Below, one piece after another: positions 52,033 to 60,865 of a stretch of 64,000 nucleotides of DNA. How positions within the stretch are numbered: the first letter of the stretch is position 1; each line of letters begins with the position of its first letter. The DNA comes from DATAPD01 sp036265385 (GTDB taxonomy: Bacteria > Acidobacteriota > Terriglobia > Terriglobales > Acidobacteriaceae). A model generated the notes under the pieces. It worked only from the letters and a program-made list of their open reading frames with translations. It was not told where the DNA came from and did not search any database. Location: contig DATAPD010000042.1 of assembly GCA_036265385.1 (NCBI GenBank), positions 124,001 to 188,000 of the forward strand. Reading direction: 5' to 3'. The position numbers were made by a program, and so were the translations under genes.

Positions 52033-54072
52033 ATGCGTTTGTGGAAACTTTTTGTGGTGGTGCTCGCTGCTCTAGTCCCGGTCGCATTTGCTCAAAATCA
52101 ACCTCAAGAGAAAAAGCCATCCGGCAATGTCCGCTTCAGCATTGACATGCTGGACAAGACGATCGACCCCTGCACAGACTTCTATGCCTATGCATGTTCC
52201 AAGTGGCAGCAGCAGAATCCGATACCCTCCGATCGTCCCAGTTGGGGACGCTTCAATGAACTGCAGGAACGCGGCGAATACATTGTCCGTGACATTCTCG
52301 AGAAATCTGGCCCGTCGCAATCCAGCCGTTCACCCCTCGAGCAGAAGATCGGCGACTACTACGCATCCTGCATGGACGAATCCGTCATCGAAAAGGCCGG
52401 AACGAAACCTCTCGACGAAAACTTCCAACGCATCGCAGCTCTGAAGTCAAAGCAAGACTTGGCTCGCGAAGCCGTGCGACTCCATCGCGAAGGTGTTAAC
52501 GCACTCTTTAGCTTTGGCTCACAAGAAGACTTTAAAAATTCGACGATGGTGATCGCGCAGGTGGACCAGGGCGGGCTCGGCCTTCCCGACCGTGATTACT
52601 ACTTCAAAGAGGATGCCAAGTCCGCAGATCTTCGCAAAAAGTATGTCGAGCACGTCGCCAAGATGTTCCAACTGCTCGGAGATGCTCCTGACAAGTCCGC
52701 GCAGGAAGCCAAAGCTGTCATGGACATCGAAACCGCACTTGCCAAGAACGCTCTCGATCCCACCACTCGCCGCGATCCTGCCAAGATTTATCACAAAATG
52801 ACGAGCGCTGAACTCGCGAGCCTTGGACCAGCCTTCAATTGGAATGTTTACCTCACTGAAGTCGGCGCACCTCAGATTTCAGGTCTCAACGTTGCCGAGC
52901 CGGACTTTGTGAAAGGTCTGGACGGCGTTCTCAACAACACGTCGCTGGATGACCTGAAAACCTACTTGCGCTGGCAGACTCTGCACACGGCAGCCCCGTT
53001 TCTACCCGCCGCTTTCGTGCAGGAAAATTTCAATTTCTTCAGCAAGGAACTGCAGGGAACCAAGGAACTCCGCCCGCGTTGGAAGCGCTGCGTTACGTTC
53101 ACAAATAACGATCTCGGCGAAGCAGTAGGGCAAAAATACGTGGAGCAAACCTTCGGGGCGGAAGGCAAAGCTCGGATGTTAACCATGGTCGAAGCCCTCG
53201 AAAAAGTTCTCGGTCAGGACATCCAAACACTTCCATGGATGGGCGAAGAAACCAAAAAGCAGGCGGCAGTTAAACTCGCGGCGATTACTAACCGAATTGG
53301 CTATCCCGATAAATGGCGCGACTACTCATCTTTGAAGATCGCGACTGGTGATGCGCTTGGAAACTCACTACGAGCGAATGAATTTGAGTTTCAGCGGCAG
53401 CTCAACAAGATCGGTAAGCCAGTTAACAAGAATGACTGGCCGTACCCTCCCACCACGGTGAATGCGAGTTACAACCCGCTCCAGAACAACATCACATTCC
53501 CGGCCGCCATTCTGCAGCCTCCGTTCTTCGACAAAGAAGCGGATGACTCTATGAATTTCGGCGCTATCGGAGCAGCCATCGGACACGAACTAACCCATGG
53601 CTTCGACGACGAAGGCAGCCAGTTCGATGCAAAGGGCAATCTGAACGATTGGTGGACCGCCGACGACAAGAAAAAATTCGAAGAACGCACGGCTTGTATC
53701 CGCGATCAGTACGGAGACTACGTAGCCGTCGATGACGTCAAACTGAATGGCAAACTCACGCTTGGCGAAAACACTGCTGATAATGGCGGCCTGCGGATCG
53801 CCTATATGGCGCTCATGAACACTCTGGCAGGGAAGGAGCCTGCGCCGAAAGATGGGTTCACTGCCCAACAGCGCTTCTTCCTCGGCTTCGCTAACATCTG
53901 GTGCGGACAACGTACTGATGCGTTTACTCGCATGCTGGCGACTATCGACCCACACTCCCCTGGAAGGTGGCGCGTTAACGGAACTCTATCGAACATGCCG
54001 GAATTCCGAGACGCGTTCCAGTGCAAACCCAATGCAGCCATGGTCCGGCAGAACGCTTGTCGCGTCTGGTGA
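52033..54072 (+). CDS. M13-family (neprilysin-like) secreted zinc endopeptidase
   Basis: This 679-residue protein has a signal peptide (LWKLFVVVLAALVPVAFA). The N-terminal M13 domain begins IDPCTDFYAYACSKW. The catalytic domain carries HELTH at 518-522, FDDEGSQFDAKGNL and the downstream GENTADNGGL that supplies the third zinc ligand (Glu) and a catalytic Asp. Length matches bacterial PepO-type enzymes. It probably degrades peptides in the periplasm or outside. A perfect terminator follows. Confidence 0.94.
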   Translation: MRLWKLFVVVLAALVPVAFAQNQPQEKKPSGNVRFSIDMLDKTIDPCTDFYAYACSKWQQQNPIPSDRPSWGRFNELQERGEYIVRDILEKSGPSQSSRSPLEQKIGDYYASCMDESVIEKAGTKPLDENFQRIAALKSKQDLAREAVRLHREGVNALFSFGSQEDFKNSTMVIAQVDQGGLGLPDRDYYFKEDAKSADLRKKYVEHVAKMFQLLGDAPDKSAQEAKAVMDIETALAKNALDPTTRRDPAKIYHKMTSAELASLGPAFNWNVYLTEVGAPQISGLNVAEPDFVKGLDGVLNNTSLDDLKTYLRWQTLHTAAPFLPAAFVQENFNFFSKELQGTKELRPRWKRCVTFTNNDLGEAVGQKYVEQTFGAEGKARMLTMVEALEKVLGQDIQTLPWMGEETKKQAAVKLAAITNRIGYPDKWRDYSSLKIATGDALGNSLRANEFEFQRQLNKIGKPVNKNDWPYPPTTVNASYNPLQNNITFPAAILQPPFFDKEADDSMNFGAIGAAIGHELTHGFDDEGSQFDAKGNLNDWWTADDKKKFEERTACIRDQYGDYVAVDDVKLNGKLTLGENTADNGGLRIAYMALMNTLAGKEPAPKDGFTAQQRFFLGFANIWCGQRTDAFTRMLATIDPHSPGRWRVNGTLSNMPEFRDAFQCKPNAAMVRQNACRVW

Positions 54073-54094
54073 TTCACTACGAGTAAAGTTAGAG

Positions 54095-54120
54095 GGCGCG
54101 ACGAAGAGTCGCGCCTTTTG
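54095..54120 (+). terminator. Rho-independent terminator of the M13 peptidase gene
   Basis: GGCGCGAC and GTCGCGCC form a perfect eight-pair stem with a GAAGA loop, followed by TTTTG. It lies 23 bases past the stop and just before the end of the converging DUF1634 gene. Confidence 0.85.
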
Positions 54121-54122
54121 AT

Positions 54123-54422
54123 TTAATGCTCCCCAATTCCAAACAGCGACCCTAACAACAAGATCATCAGCACGCCCGCCGAGATCGCTCCGTACTTCCA
54201 ATCCTTCTCTCGCAGAAAAAGCACCATCGCCACGAAAACTCGCACCACGGGCGTAATCAACATGATCAGCACGCCGGCCAGTTCGATCCGGGTTGCTATC
54301 TGTCCATCCACGATAACCGTCGCCAATACTCCCGCCAGCATTACGAAAAATGCCGCATAGGCTCCGATACGCAGCACTAGCGCTATCGCACGGTCGAAAG
54401 CGGGTTCGCGTACCTGGCTCAC
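54123..54422 (-). CDS. DUF1634 small membrane protein
   Basis: The 99-residue protein has three hydrophobic helices (about 15-36, 45-66, 77-95) and matches DUF1634 proteins, which commonly sit next to TauE/SafE exporters. Its start overlaps the exporter stop by four bases (ATGA), so the two are translationally coupled and likely form one complex. Function beyond that is unknown. Confidence 0.87.
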   Translation of the reverse strand: MSQVREPAFDRAIALVLRIGAYAAFFVMLAGVLATVIVDGQIATRIELAGVLIMLITPVVRVFVAMVLFLREKDWKYGAISAGVLMILLLGSLFGIGEH

Positions 54423-55222
54423 AGAAATTTCCCCACGATATGCACGAACATATGCACCGATAGGTAAAGCATGATGCCCGTCAGCAGAATGGCTACATAC
54501 TTCGAATGCACGCGCACGGCGAGCTTTGCGCCAACTATCGAACCGATGAACACTCCCACCGCCATCGGAGCTGCAATACCCACAACCACGTCGCCTCGCC
54601 TGTAATAAACGGCTGCGCTCGCCGCCGCGGTCACCCCAATCATGAAATTCGAAGTCGCAGTTGCCACCATCAATGGCACGCCCATGAACAAGTACATCAC
54701 AGGCACCTTGATCGGGCCGCCTCCTATACCAAGGAGGCCGGACAAACCGCCTGCGATCAGTGAAGCTCCCATGCCGAGCCCAACTCTTTTCGGCTCGTAC
54801 TCCGGGATCGCGATTCCATTCCCCGAAGGCTGGGGCGCGAATTCATCCTGTTCGTCTTCCGTTTTCCCGCCTCGACGCAGTATTGAAATCGCTCCATAAA
54901 GAAGGAAGGTCGCGAACAAGACTTCGAGCGCCGTGCGATTGATGTAACCCACCAGGTACGCCGTGAGCCCCGCCCCGAACGCCGTAGCCAATTCCAGCGT
55001 CATTCCTAATCGAATGTCAGTCGTATGACGCTGCAGATGAATAGAGGAACTCGCGGCCGAGGTCGTAATCACCGCAATGAGGCTCGTGCCAATGGCCTGC
55101 TCGATCGGCACGCCGAAATACAACGCCAACATCGGTGTAATGATGATGCCGCCGCCCGTACCCGATAGTGCACCCACCAGGCCTGCGCAAATACCAAGAA
55201 TGACGAGTAAAACCGTGGTCAA
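54419..55222 (-). CDS. TauE/SafE-family anion exporter
   Basis: This 267-residue protein has about eight membrane helices and the family marks GALSGTGGGIIITPMLALYF and GLSGLLGIGGGPIKVP, two inverted Gly-rich repeats. Members move sulfite, sulfoacetate or similar organic anions. The linker between halves is acidic (EDEQDEF). The downstream DUF1634 gene overlaps by four bases. The substrate cannot be told. Confidence 0.9.
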   Translation of the reverse strand: MTTVLLVILGICAGLVGALSGTGGGIIITPMLALYFGVPIEQAIGTSLIAVITTSAASSSIHLQRHTTDIRLGMTLELATAFGAGLTAYLVGYINRTALEVLFATFLLYGAISILRRGGKTEDEQDEFAPQPSGNGIAIPEYEPKRVGLGMGASLIAGGLSGLLGIGGGPIKVPVMYLFMGVPLMVATATSNFMIGVTAAASAAVYYRRGDVVVGIAAPMAVGVFIGSIVGAKLAVRVHSKYVAILLTGIMLYLSVHMFVHIVGKFL

Positions 55223-55359
55223 GCGGATCGCTCCAGTTTCTCGTCACAGAAGGACGAAACTGGAGATGGCTGGAGTTGAGGACAGAACCTGCTAGATGTC
55301 GGAAGCATCTGCTCCGCTGATTTTACATTGGTTGTTGTGGTCAACTTCGTTGGCTGCTG

Positions 55360-56268
55360 CTATTGCGTGACTGCTACATCGGCCTGTTCGTGCGCATGAT
55401 AGCTTGATCGCACCAACGGCCCTGACTCGACGTGCCGAAATCCCATCCGCAACGCTTCTTCCTTCAAGAGACGAAACTCATCCGGCGTATAGAAGCGCGC
55501 AATCGGAAGATGGTCTTTTGACGGCCGCAAGTATTGACCAACTGTTAGGATGTCCACCTTGCGATCTGCGAGATCCCGGAACACATTCAGAAGTTCCTCG
55601 ATCGTTTCGCCCAAGCCCACCATGACACCGCTCTTCGTTACTGTTTCTGGATAAAACTTTTTTGCGTCTTCAAGCAAGTCAAGTGTCCGCTCATAACGCG
55701 CGCCGGAACGGACGGCGCGATAAAGGCGCGGCACAGATTCCGTATTGTGATTGAGAATATCTGGTCTTGCTTCGAGCACGATCCTTAAAGGTTCTTCCAA
55801 CCCCTGGAAGTCCGGAATGAGGACTTCGACACGGCAGTTTGTTGTGCGTCTACGGATTTCTCGTATGGTCTCAGCGAAGATACGCGCACTGCCAACATTG
55901 TCATCGTCGCGGTTCACGCTGGTGACGACCGCATGTTTTAGACCCAACGTCGCCACTGCTTCGGCGACTCGTGCTGGTTCCTCCCAATCGATTGGTTCCG
56001 GTCTTCCTTTGGGCACCGCGCAGAATCCGCACCGCCGAGTACAGATATCACCCAGCAGCATGAATGTAGCGGTTTTGTGATTCCAGCATTCACCGATGTT
56101 CGGACACTGCGCCGATTCACACACCGTATGTAGTCCCAAGCCGCGCGCCAACTTCTTTAAATCGTGGAAGTTGTCTCCCACGGGAGCCTTCGCCTTCAGC
56201 CATTCCGGCTTGGGTTTTCGCGGGATCGGTCCAAGTTCGATCTGAATAAGTTGAGAGGATGCCGACAT
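55360..56268 (-). CDS. lipA: Lipoyl synthase
   Basis: 302 residues from the ATG at 56268; the upstream in-frame extension is not conserved and overlaps the divergent gene. It is a radical SAM enzyme inserting two sulfurs into octanoyl groups on lipoyl domains. The auxiliary cluster motif CESAQCPNIGEC has Cys50, 55 and 61; the radical SAM motif CTRRCGFC has Cys76, 80 and 83. RSSYHA near the C-terminus provides the Ser ligand. No lipB is nearby. Confidence 0.96.
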   Translation of the reverse strand: MSASSQLIQIELGPIPRKPKPEWLKAKAPVGDNFHDLKKLARGLGLHTVCESAQCPNIGECWNHKTATFMLLGDICTRRCGFCAVPKGRPEPIDWEEPARVAEAVATLGLKHAVVTSVNRDDDNVGSARIFAETIREIRRRTTNCRVEVLIPDFQGLEEPLRIVLEARPDILNHNTESVPRLYRAVRSGARYERTLDLLEDAKKFYPETVTKSGVMVGLGETIEELLNVFRDLADRKVDILTVGQYLRPSKDHLPIARFYTPDEFRLLKEEALRMGFRHVESGPLVRSSYHAHEQADVAVTQ

Positions 56269-56384
56269 GCCTTCACCAATTTTACATGGCTGAAACGCAT
56301 TTATAAAATGACCTACCAACGATGCAAACGTAACACTCCATTGGCATTCCTCATTGCTCGCGATAGCATAGTGGCCCCAACGCC

Positions 56385-57092
56385 ATGCCACTTACAGTTG
56401 ATTCACGCATTGTTGGCGACTTCGCCATACTCCGCTGCTCTGGCCGCATCGTAGTCGGGGCCGAAGCGGACACTCTCCGGCAAAACATTAACGACCTTGA
56501 CTCCGATCTCACGCACGTCGTGCTCGAGCTCAGCGAAGTCACTTTCATCGATAGTTCCGGCTTGGGAACTCTGGTGCGTTTGATGTCGAGCCTCCGCGCC
56601 CGTGGCGGCGACCTCCGCTTGTGTAATGTGCCGGAAGTAGTCGGTAAGGTTCTAAAACTGACCAACCTGAACAGGTTGTTTGAAATGCATTCCACAGAGG
56701 TCGATGCTATTGCGGCGTTCTACGAGAAGTCGACCCCGGTCGCTGCCACGGGTTCCGGCCTTCGTCTTGTCTGCGTAGACTCCTCACCCGACCTGCTAGC
56801 GTTTTTGCGCGAAGTGTTGCAGCGGTCGGGTTATCACGCCTTGATCGCCAACAACTTCTACGACGCGCTCATTCTTCTCCGGGCAGCGCCGCCGAAGGTC
56901 CTCGTACTCGGTCCAACTCTGGATCTCAAGCGCGCCGGCCACACTGCGGAGACATTTCGCGACGCTGCAAAATCAGTGCTCGTACTCGAACTCGGTCTTG
57001 ACTTTTCTCTGCAGGATGCGGGGGCCGCCGCAACTCAGCTCATCAGCCGTTTGGAATCGCTCCTCCAGTCTCAAAACGCACAGCACGCCTAA
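56385..57092 (+). CDS. STAS anti-anti-sigma factor fused to a degenerate receiver
   Basis: The 235-residue protein has an N-terminal STAS domain (1-110) with VTFIDSSGLGTLVRL, the Ser phosphorylation site of SpoIIAA-type partner-switching proteins (Ser57/58). The C-terminal half (about 125-230) folds like a receiver (LRLVCVDSSPDLLAFLREVL), but the phosphoacceptor position reads VLVLGPT with no Asp, and the Lys switch is not evident. It is therefore probably a pseudo-receiver used for binding. A cognate anti-sigma kinase is not in the window. Confidence 0.85.
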   Translation: MPLTVDSRIVGDFAILRCSGRIVVGAEADTLRQNINDLDSDLTHVVLELSEVTFIDSSGLGTLVRLMSSLRARGGDLRLCNVPEVVGKVLKLTNLNRLFEMHSTEVDAIAAFYEKSTPVAATGSGLRLVCVDSSPDLLAFLREVLQRSGYHALIANNFYDALILLRAAPPKVLVLGPTLDLKRAGHTAETFRDAAKSVLVLELGLDFSLQDAGAAATQLISRLESLLQSQNAQHA

Positions 57093-57136
57093 GCGGCTCT
57101 GATGTAGTATTCCTCGGTTGTAGGGAGGCCAGCTTC

Positions 57137-57799
57137 ATGCATCGTTTTTGGCAACTGATTCTCTTTATTTCCGTCATAGGTTTAACGGCGGCGAGCGCTG
57201 CCGACAACGATGGCTGGCAACAGCTGTTCAATGGCAAGGATCTCACGGGATGGAAGCACGTCGGCCCCGGCAAGATGTACGTCGATGAAGGATTGATCAA
57301 AACAGATGGCGGCATGGGGCTGCTTTACTGGACCGGAGGTAAAGTCGGGGATTGCGTCATTCGCGTCGTGTACCGCATGCGCGATCACAACAGCAATTCT
57401 GGCGTCTTTATCCGTGTTCCCATCGAACCCCGTGAAGAATGGATGCCCGTCCATTACGGATACGAAGTTCAAATCGACAACGAGCCAGAGAAATCGAACG
57501 AAGACGATCACCACGTGACGGGTACGCTGTATTCTCTATCGACGCCTCTTGCTAAGCCTGGCAAGCCTGGACCTGAGTGGAACACTATGGAGATCACGCT
57601 CGACGGTCCTCGCACCATCGTCCTTTTGAACGGCGTCAAAGTCACGGACTTCAAGGAAGGCGATCCTGTCCCTGATCGCAAATTCGATTTCGAGCCTCAA
57701 CGCGGACCACGCCCGAAAGAAGGCTGGTTCGGCCTGCAAAATCACAGCAAGGATGACATCGTATTTTTCAAGGAAGTAGCACTCAAAAAACTTAAGTAG
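57137..57799 (+). CDS. DUF1080 (3-keto-disaccharide hydrolase-like) secreted protein
   Basis: This 220-residue protein has a signal peptide (LILFISVIGLTAASA). The single concanavalin-like DUF1080 domain begins GWQQLFNGKDLTGWKHVG and has the conserved SNSGVFIRVP and GYEVQIDNEP stretches. Recent work on the family links it to 3-keto-glycoside hydrolysis. The downstream Gfo/Idh/MocA oxidoreductase fits, since such enzymes make or use 3-keto sugars. AGGGAGG precedes the ATG. Confidence 0.9.
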   Translation: MHRFWQLILFISVIGLTAASAADNDGWQQLFNGKDLTGWKHVGPGKMYVDEGLIKTDGGMGLLYWTGGKVGDCVIRVVYRMRDHNSNSGVFIRVPIEPREEWMPVHYGYEVQIDNEPEKSNEDDHHVTGTLYSLSTPLAKPGKPGPEWNTMEITLDGPRTIVLLNGVKVTDFKEGDPVPDRKFDFEPQRGPRPKEGWFGLQNHSKDDIVFFKEVALKKLK

Positions 57800-57836
57800 T
57801 AAAGCAATAGTCTTTTTGGATATGTCAGGGCTCACC

Positions 57837-57865
57837 AACAACTAGCAACTAACTACTAGCGACTG
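57837..57865. repeat. Short ACTA/CTAGCAACT low-complexity intergenic repeat
   Basis: The spacer before the oxidoreductase gene reads as a run of near-identical ACTAGCAACT, AACTACTAGC units that is partly self-complementary (CTAG at both ends). It resembles the repeat between rel and ridA in style, not in sequence. It may be a remnant of a dispersed intergenic element. Confidence 0.4.
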
Positions 57866-57881
57866 CTCTTCGGAGGCATTC

Positions 57882-59237
57882 ATGAATCCTCGATATTCGC
57901 GGCGAGAGTTTCTGCAGAATAGTGCAACAGCAGCTGGAGCGCTGATGGCTTCCAGCGCCGTGTTCCTCGAAGGTGATCCTGCCATGGCTTCGACGGCTCC
58001 AGTGCCCCCTAGTGATCGCGTGCGCCTCGCAATCATTGGTGTCGGTATGCAAGGGTCTCCGTTGCTCGATACTGCCGTTCACCTCCCCGGTGTCGAATGC
58101 ATTCAAGCGTGCGATCTGTATGATGGCCGGCACACGTTGGCTCGAGAATTGACTGGTCGTTCAGATCTTCCCGTAACACGCCGCTATCAAGACGTGCTGA
58201 ACAACAAGGACGTGGACTGCATCATCGCTGCCGTCCCTGACCATTGGCACAAAAAGGTTGTCGTGGATGCCGTCAGCGCGGGCAAGGATATCTATTGCGA
58301 AAAGCCGATGTCTCACACCGCCAAAGAAGGCGTGGAGATGGTCGAGGCACAAAAGAAAACTGGACGCATTATCCAGATCGGCTCGCAGCGCGTCAGCTCC
58401 GCTCTCTGTGCGAAAGCAAGGGAACTGGTTGCGAAAGGCACCATCGGCGACCTCATGCTCGTGGAAGGTTCACTGGGTCGTAACGATCCCACCGGAGCAT
58501 GGGAATACCCACCTCCATTTGATCTCTCTCCGCAAAACCTCGACTGGGACACCTGGCAAAACGATGTTCCAAAGCGCCCCTTTAGTCCGGAAATATTTGC
58601 GCGTTGGCGTTGTTGGAAGGAGTACGGCACTGGGGTGGCGGGCGACCTGCTAGTTCATTTAGTGAGCGGCATGATGTACATCCTCAACATCAACGAGCCA
58701 CCCAAGCGCGCCATGTCCGTCGGAGGGATTCGGCGCTGGAAGGATGGCCGCAACATGCCGGACGTTCACGCGACGGTTTTCGAGTATGGCGACCTCCCGG
58801 TGTATCTGCGCTTAAACCTCGGTACTGAGACGCCTGAGATATACCGCTTTCATGGATCCAAGGGGATTCTCGAGTGCACCGAATTTGGCATGAGCATCTA
58901 TCCGCAGAGCGGCGAAGACACATCTCCGAGCTACTACTCCTACAGCTTTCCGAGGGCCATGCGTGAAGAGTACGTTCGCAAATGGCACGAGGAGCACGAC
59001 GCTCCGCTCGGCAAGGAGCCGATCACGGACGTAATCCAAACTTACAAAGGCGACGACTGGGACGACCTGCGTCCACATCTCTGGACGTTCTTCCAAGCTG
59101 TGAAATCACGCAAGCCAGTTACTGAAGACGCTGTTTTCGGACACCACGCAGCGCTCGCGTGCCACATGGCGAACGAGTCTTACTTCCGAAGAGCAGCAAC
59201 CACATGGGATGCCGGAAGTTCAACCATCAAGAGTTGA
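57882..59237 (+). CDS. Tat-exported Gfo/Idh/MocA-family oxidoreductase
   Basis: The 451-residue protein starts with a twin-arginine signal (SRREFLQNSATAAGALMASS). A Rossmann domain (RLAIIGVGMQGSPLL) follows, with CEKPMSHT, the family signature that includes the catalytic Lys. The C-terminal alpha/beta domain ends the protein. The cofactor is probably NAD(P)(H), bound before export. With the preceding DUF1080 gene it could oxidise or modify sugars in the periplasm. CGGAGG lies eight bases before the ATG. Confidence 0.9.
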   Translation: MNPRYSRREFLQNSATAAGALMASSAVFLEGDPAMASTAPVPPSDRVRLAIIGVGMQGSPLLDTAVHLPGVECIQACDLYDGRHTLARELTGRSDLPVTRRYQDVLNNKDVDCIIAAVPDHWHKKVVVDAVSAGKDIYCEKPMSHTAKEGVEMVEAQKKTGRIIQIGSQRVSSALCAKARELVAKGTIGDLMLVEGSLGRNDPTGAWEYPPPFDLSPQNLDWDTWQNDVPKRPFSPEIFARWRCWKEYGTGVAGDLLVHLVSGMMYILNINEPPKRAMSVGGIRRWKDGRNMPDVHATVFEYGDLPVYLRLNLGTETPEIYRFHGSKGILECTEFGMSIYPQSGEDTSPSYYSYSFPRAMREEYVRKWHEEHDAPLGKEPITDVIQTYKGDDWDDLRPHLWTFFQAVKSRKPVTEDAVFGHHAALACHMANESYFRRAATTWDAGSSTIKS

Positions 59238-59249
59238 TTTAGAAAAAAG

Positions 59250-59287
59250 AAAATTGGGCATCAGCCTTTTGCTGACGCCTTTTTTAT
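59250..59287. terminator. Bidirectional rho-independent terminator
   Basis: GGC-A-TCAGC and GCTGA-C-GCC pair (one A-C mismatch) around CTTTT, followed on the plus strand by a run of six or more T. On the minus strand the flanking A-rich stretch also gives a T-rich tail, so it serves both converging genes. Confidence 0.8.
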
Positions 59288-59306
59288 TGGGAAGGATGTC
59301 AGGCAA

Positions 59307-60647
59307 TCACTGTGCGCCAGTACTCGCCCCAGCGCCGGATATGGAAGGTAACTCGAATGTGAACGTCAGAACGGTGCGGGTGTCTACGGCTGCGCCATTA
59401 ATCACGTATGGTCGGAAGCGCCATTGCCGTACTGCCTCAAATGCAGCGCGACCTAAGACAAAGTATCCACCCATCAAGTGAGCTTCTCGAACAATTCCAT
59501 CTCGCCCAATGATCGCTTGGATCATCACCGACCCCTGCAGGCCAGATAAACGGGCTTCTTTTGGATATGCCGGCTCACTCCCGTGTAGCAAGAGTCGGCG
59601 GGCGAGTTCTTCTGAAATGGTTACCGGTTCAGCCGATGTCGCCAGCGATACACGTGACAGCTGCGCACCAGGCGCATGCGCTATCTCAACGGCAGGAGAC
59701 TCGCGGATGCTATCCGGGATCTGCACATGTTTTGGGGGAGGGGGTGGGGGAGGGTCAGGTCGTGAAGCGGCTAGCGGAAAATCGGGCATTGCTTCATGAC
59801 GCATGGGAAGCCGCGCCGCCGTTTCATAAATGATTCCAACTGAGGTCACTACTCGCACATGCCCAGAAGGCGATGTTGCACTTGGATCGTCTAGAGAAGA
59901 GTCTTTTGGCGGAATTGGCACGTCTTCGTGCGGCAATACCACTTTATTAACGATTTCCCGCACCTTGGAACCAGCCTTCGTTCCGCTCGGGACCAGGTTA
60001 TCCGCGTGGCGAAGAAGGAGAGGCACCGCGGCGACTAGAATCACCGCTGCCAGGATCAAAACTGGAATATTTCTTCGCTTTCCTTCGCTCAAAAACGGCT
60101 GATAAGAAGTCGTAAAACCTGCGAACGGTCGAGCCTCTCTTTTCTTTGCGACAGGTGCCGCCATCGGGCCAGCGATTGGCATCACGTCCTGGGCAATGTC
60201 TTGCGGCTTCATTGCAGAAGATGATTGCGAGGCGGCTGAAGAAAACTCAGGGTTCATACCCGCAACAGCCGCACGTTCAAACATGAATGGTCGCGCAATT
60301 GTCAGAGCTTCGCGAATCTCTCCACTCGACAGGGGCCGAAACAGTACCGCCTTGGCTCCCATGTCAGTGGCGCGCGCTGCTTCTCCTTGGCTGCGCACGA
60401 TGGCCAGAAGCGTCGCCCTTCGATTGAGCTCCGTTTCTTTCACGCGAGTGATTAAGAACGATGATTCCGGATCATCGCTCCAATCCACCAAGATGCCGTC
60501 GAAACGGTTTCGACCAAGGTTCTCAAGAGCAGAAAAGATGTCATGGCAAACGATGGGCTCCAGGTCGAACTCGAGCAGATGCTGGGCCACAAGTTGCGTA
60601 GCAGAAGCATCGGACGAAAACACAAGTGTGCGGAGCGCCATCACCAT
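59307..60647 (-). CDS. Fusion of a receiver-like domain with a TonB C-terminal domain
   Basis: 446 residues. Residues 4-120 resemble a response-regulator receiver: LRTLVFSSD, DGILVDW with Asp55 at the phosphoacceptor place, and VLFRP where the usual Lys is Arg104. A disordered linker leads to one membrane helix (about 193-212, VLILAAVILVAAVPLLL). Then come a periplasmic linker with a proline run (PDPPPPPPP, about 306-313) and a TonB C-terminal domain (about 365-435, YPKEARLSGLQGSVMIQA, EAVRQWRFRPYV). The topology is coherent: cytoplasmic sensor, periplasmic TonB. It suggests regulated energizing of a receptor. It is divergent from a GGDEF gene. Confidence 0.83.
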   Translation of the reverse strand: MVMALRTLVFSSDASATQLVAQHLLEFDLEPIVCHDIFSALENLGRNRFDGILVDWSDDPESSFLITRVKETELNRRATLLAIVRSQGEAARATDMGAKAVLFRPLSSGEIREALTIARPFMFERAAVAGMNPEFSSAASQSSSAMKPQDIAQDVMPIAGPMAAPVAKKREARPFAGFTTSYQPFLSEGKRRNIPVLILAAVILVAAVPLLLRHADNLVPSGTKAGSKVREIVNKVVLPHEDVPIPPKDSSLDDPSATSPSGHVRVVTSVGIIYETAARLPMRHEAMPDFPLAASRPDPPPPPPPKHVQIPDSIRESPAVEIAHAPGAQLSRVSLATSAEPVTISEELARRLLLHGSEPAYPKEARLSGLQGSVMIQAIIGRDGIVREAHLMGGYFVLGRAAFEAVRQWRFRPYVINGAAVDTRTVLTFTFELPSISGAGASTGAQ

Positions 60648-60865
60648 TGAGGCTAGCCCCGGGCATCACCCCCTTCAAGTGACGCCAGAACAGGGCTGCC
60701 TGATACGACAGAGCGGCAGGAGCAGATCATAGGCTTGTCCAAGTGGACGATGTACGAAGGTAACCAAGCGAATTTTCTTTAGATATTTCAATCAGCCTCC
60801 CGTCGTATTACTTTCGGAATCTGCGTAACGCTACTGGCCGCCGCGTACAATCGCGGAAAGCGAAA

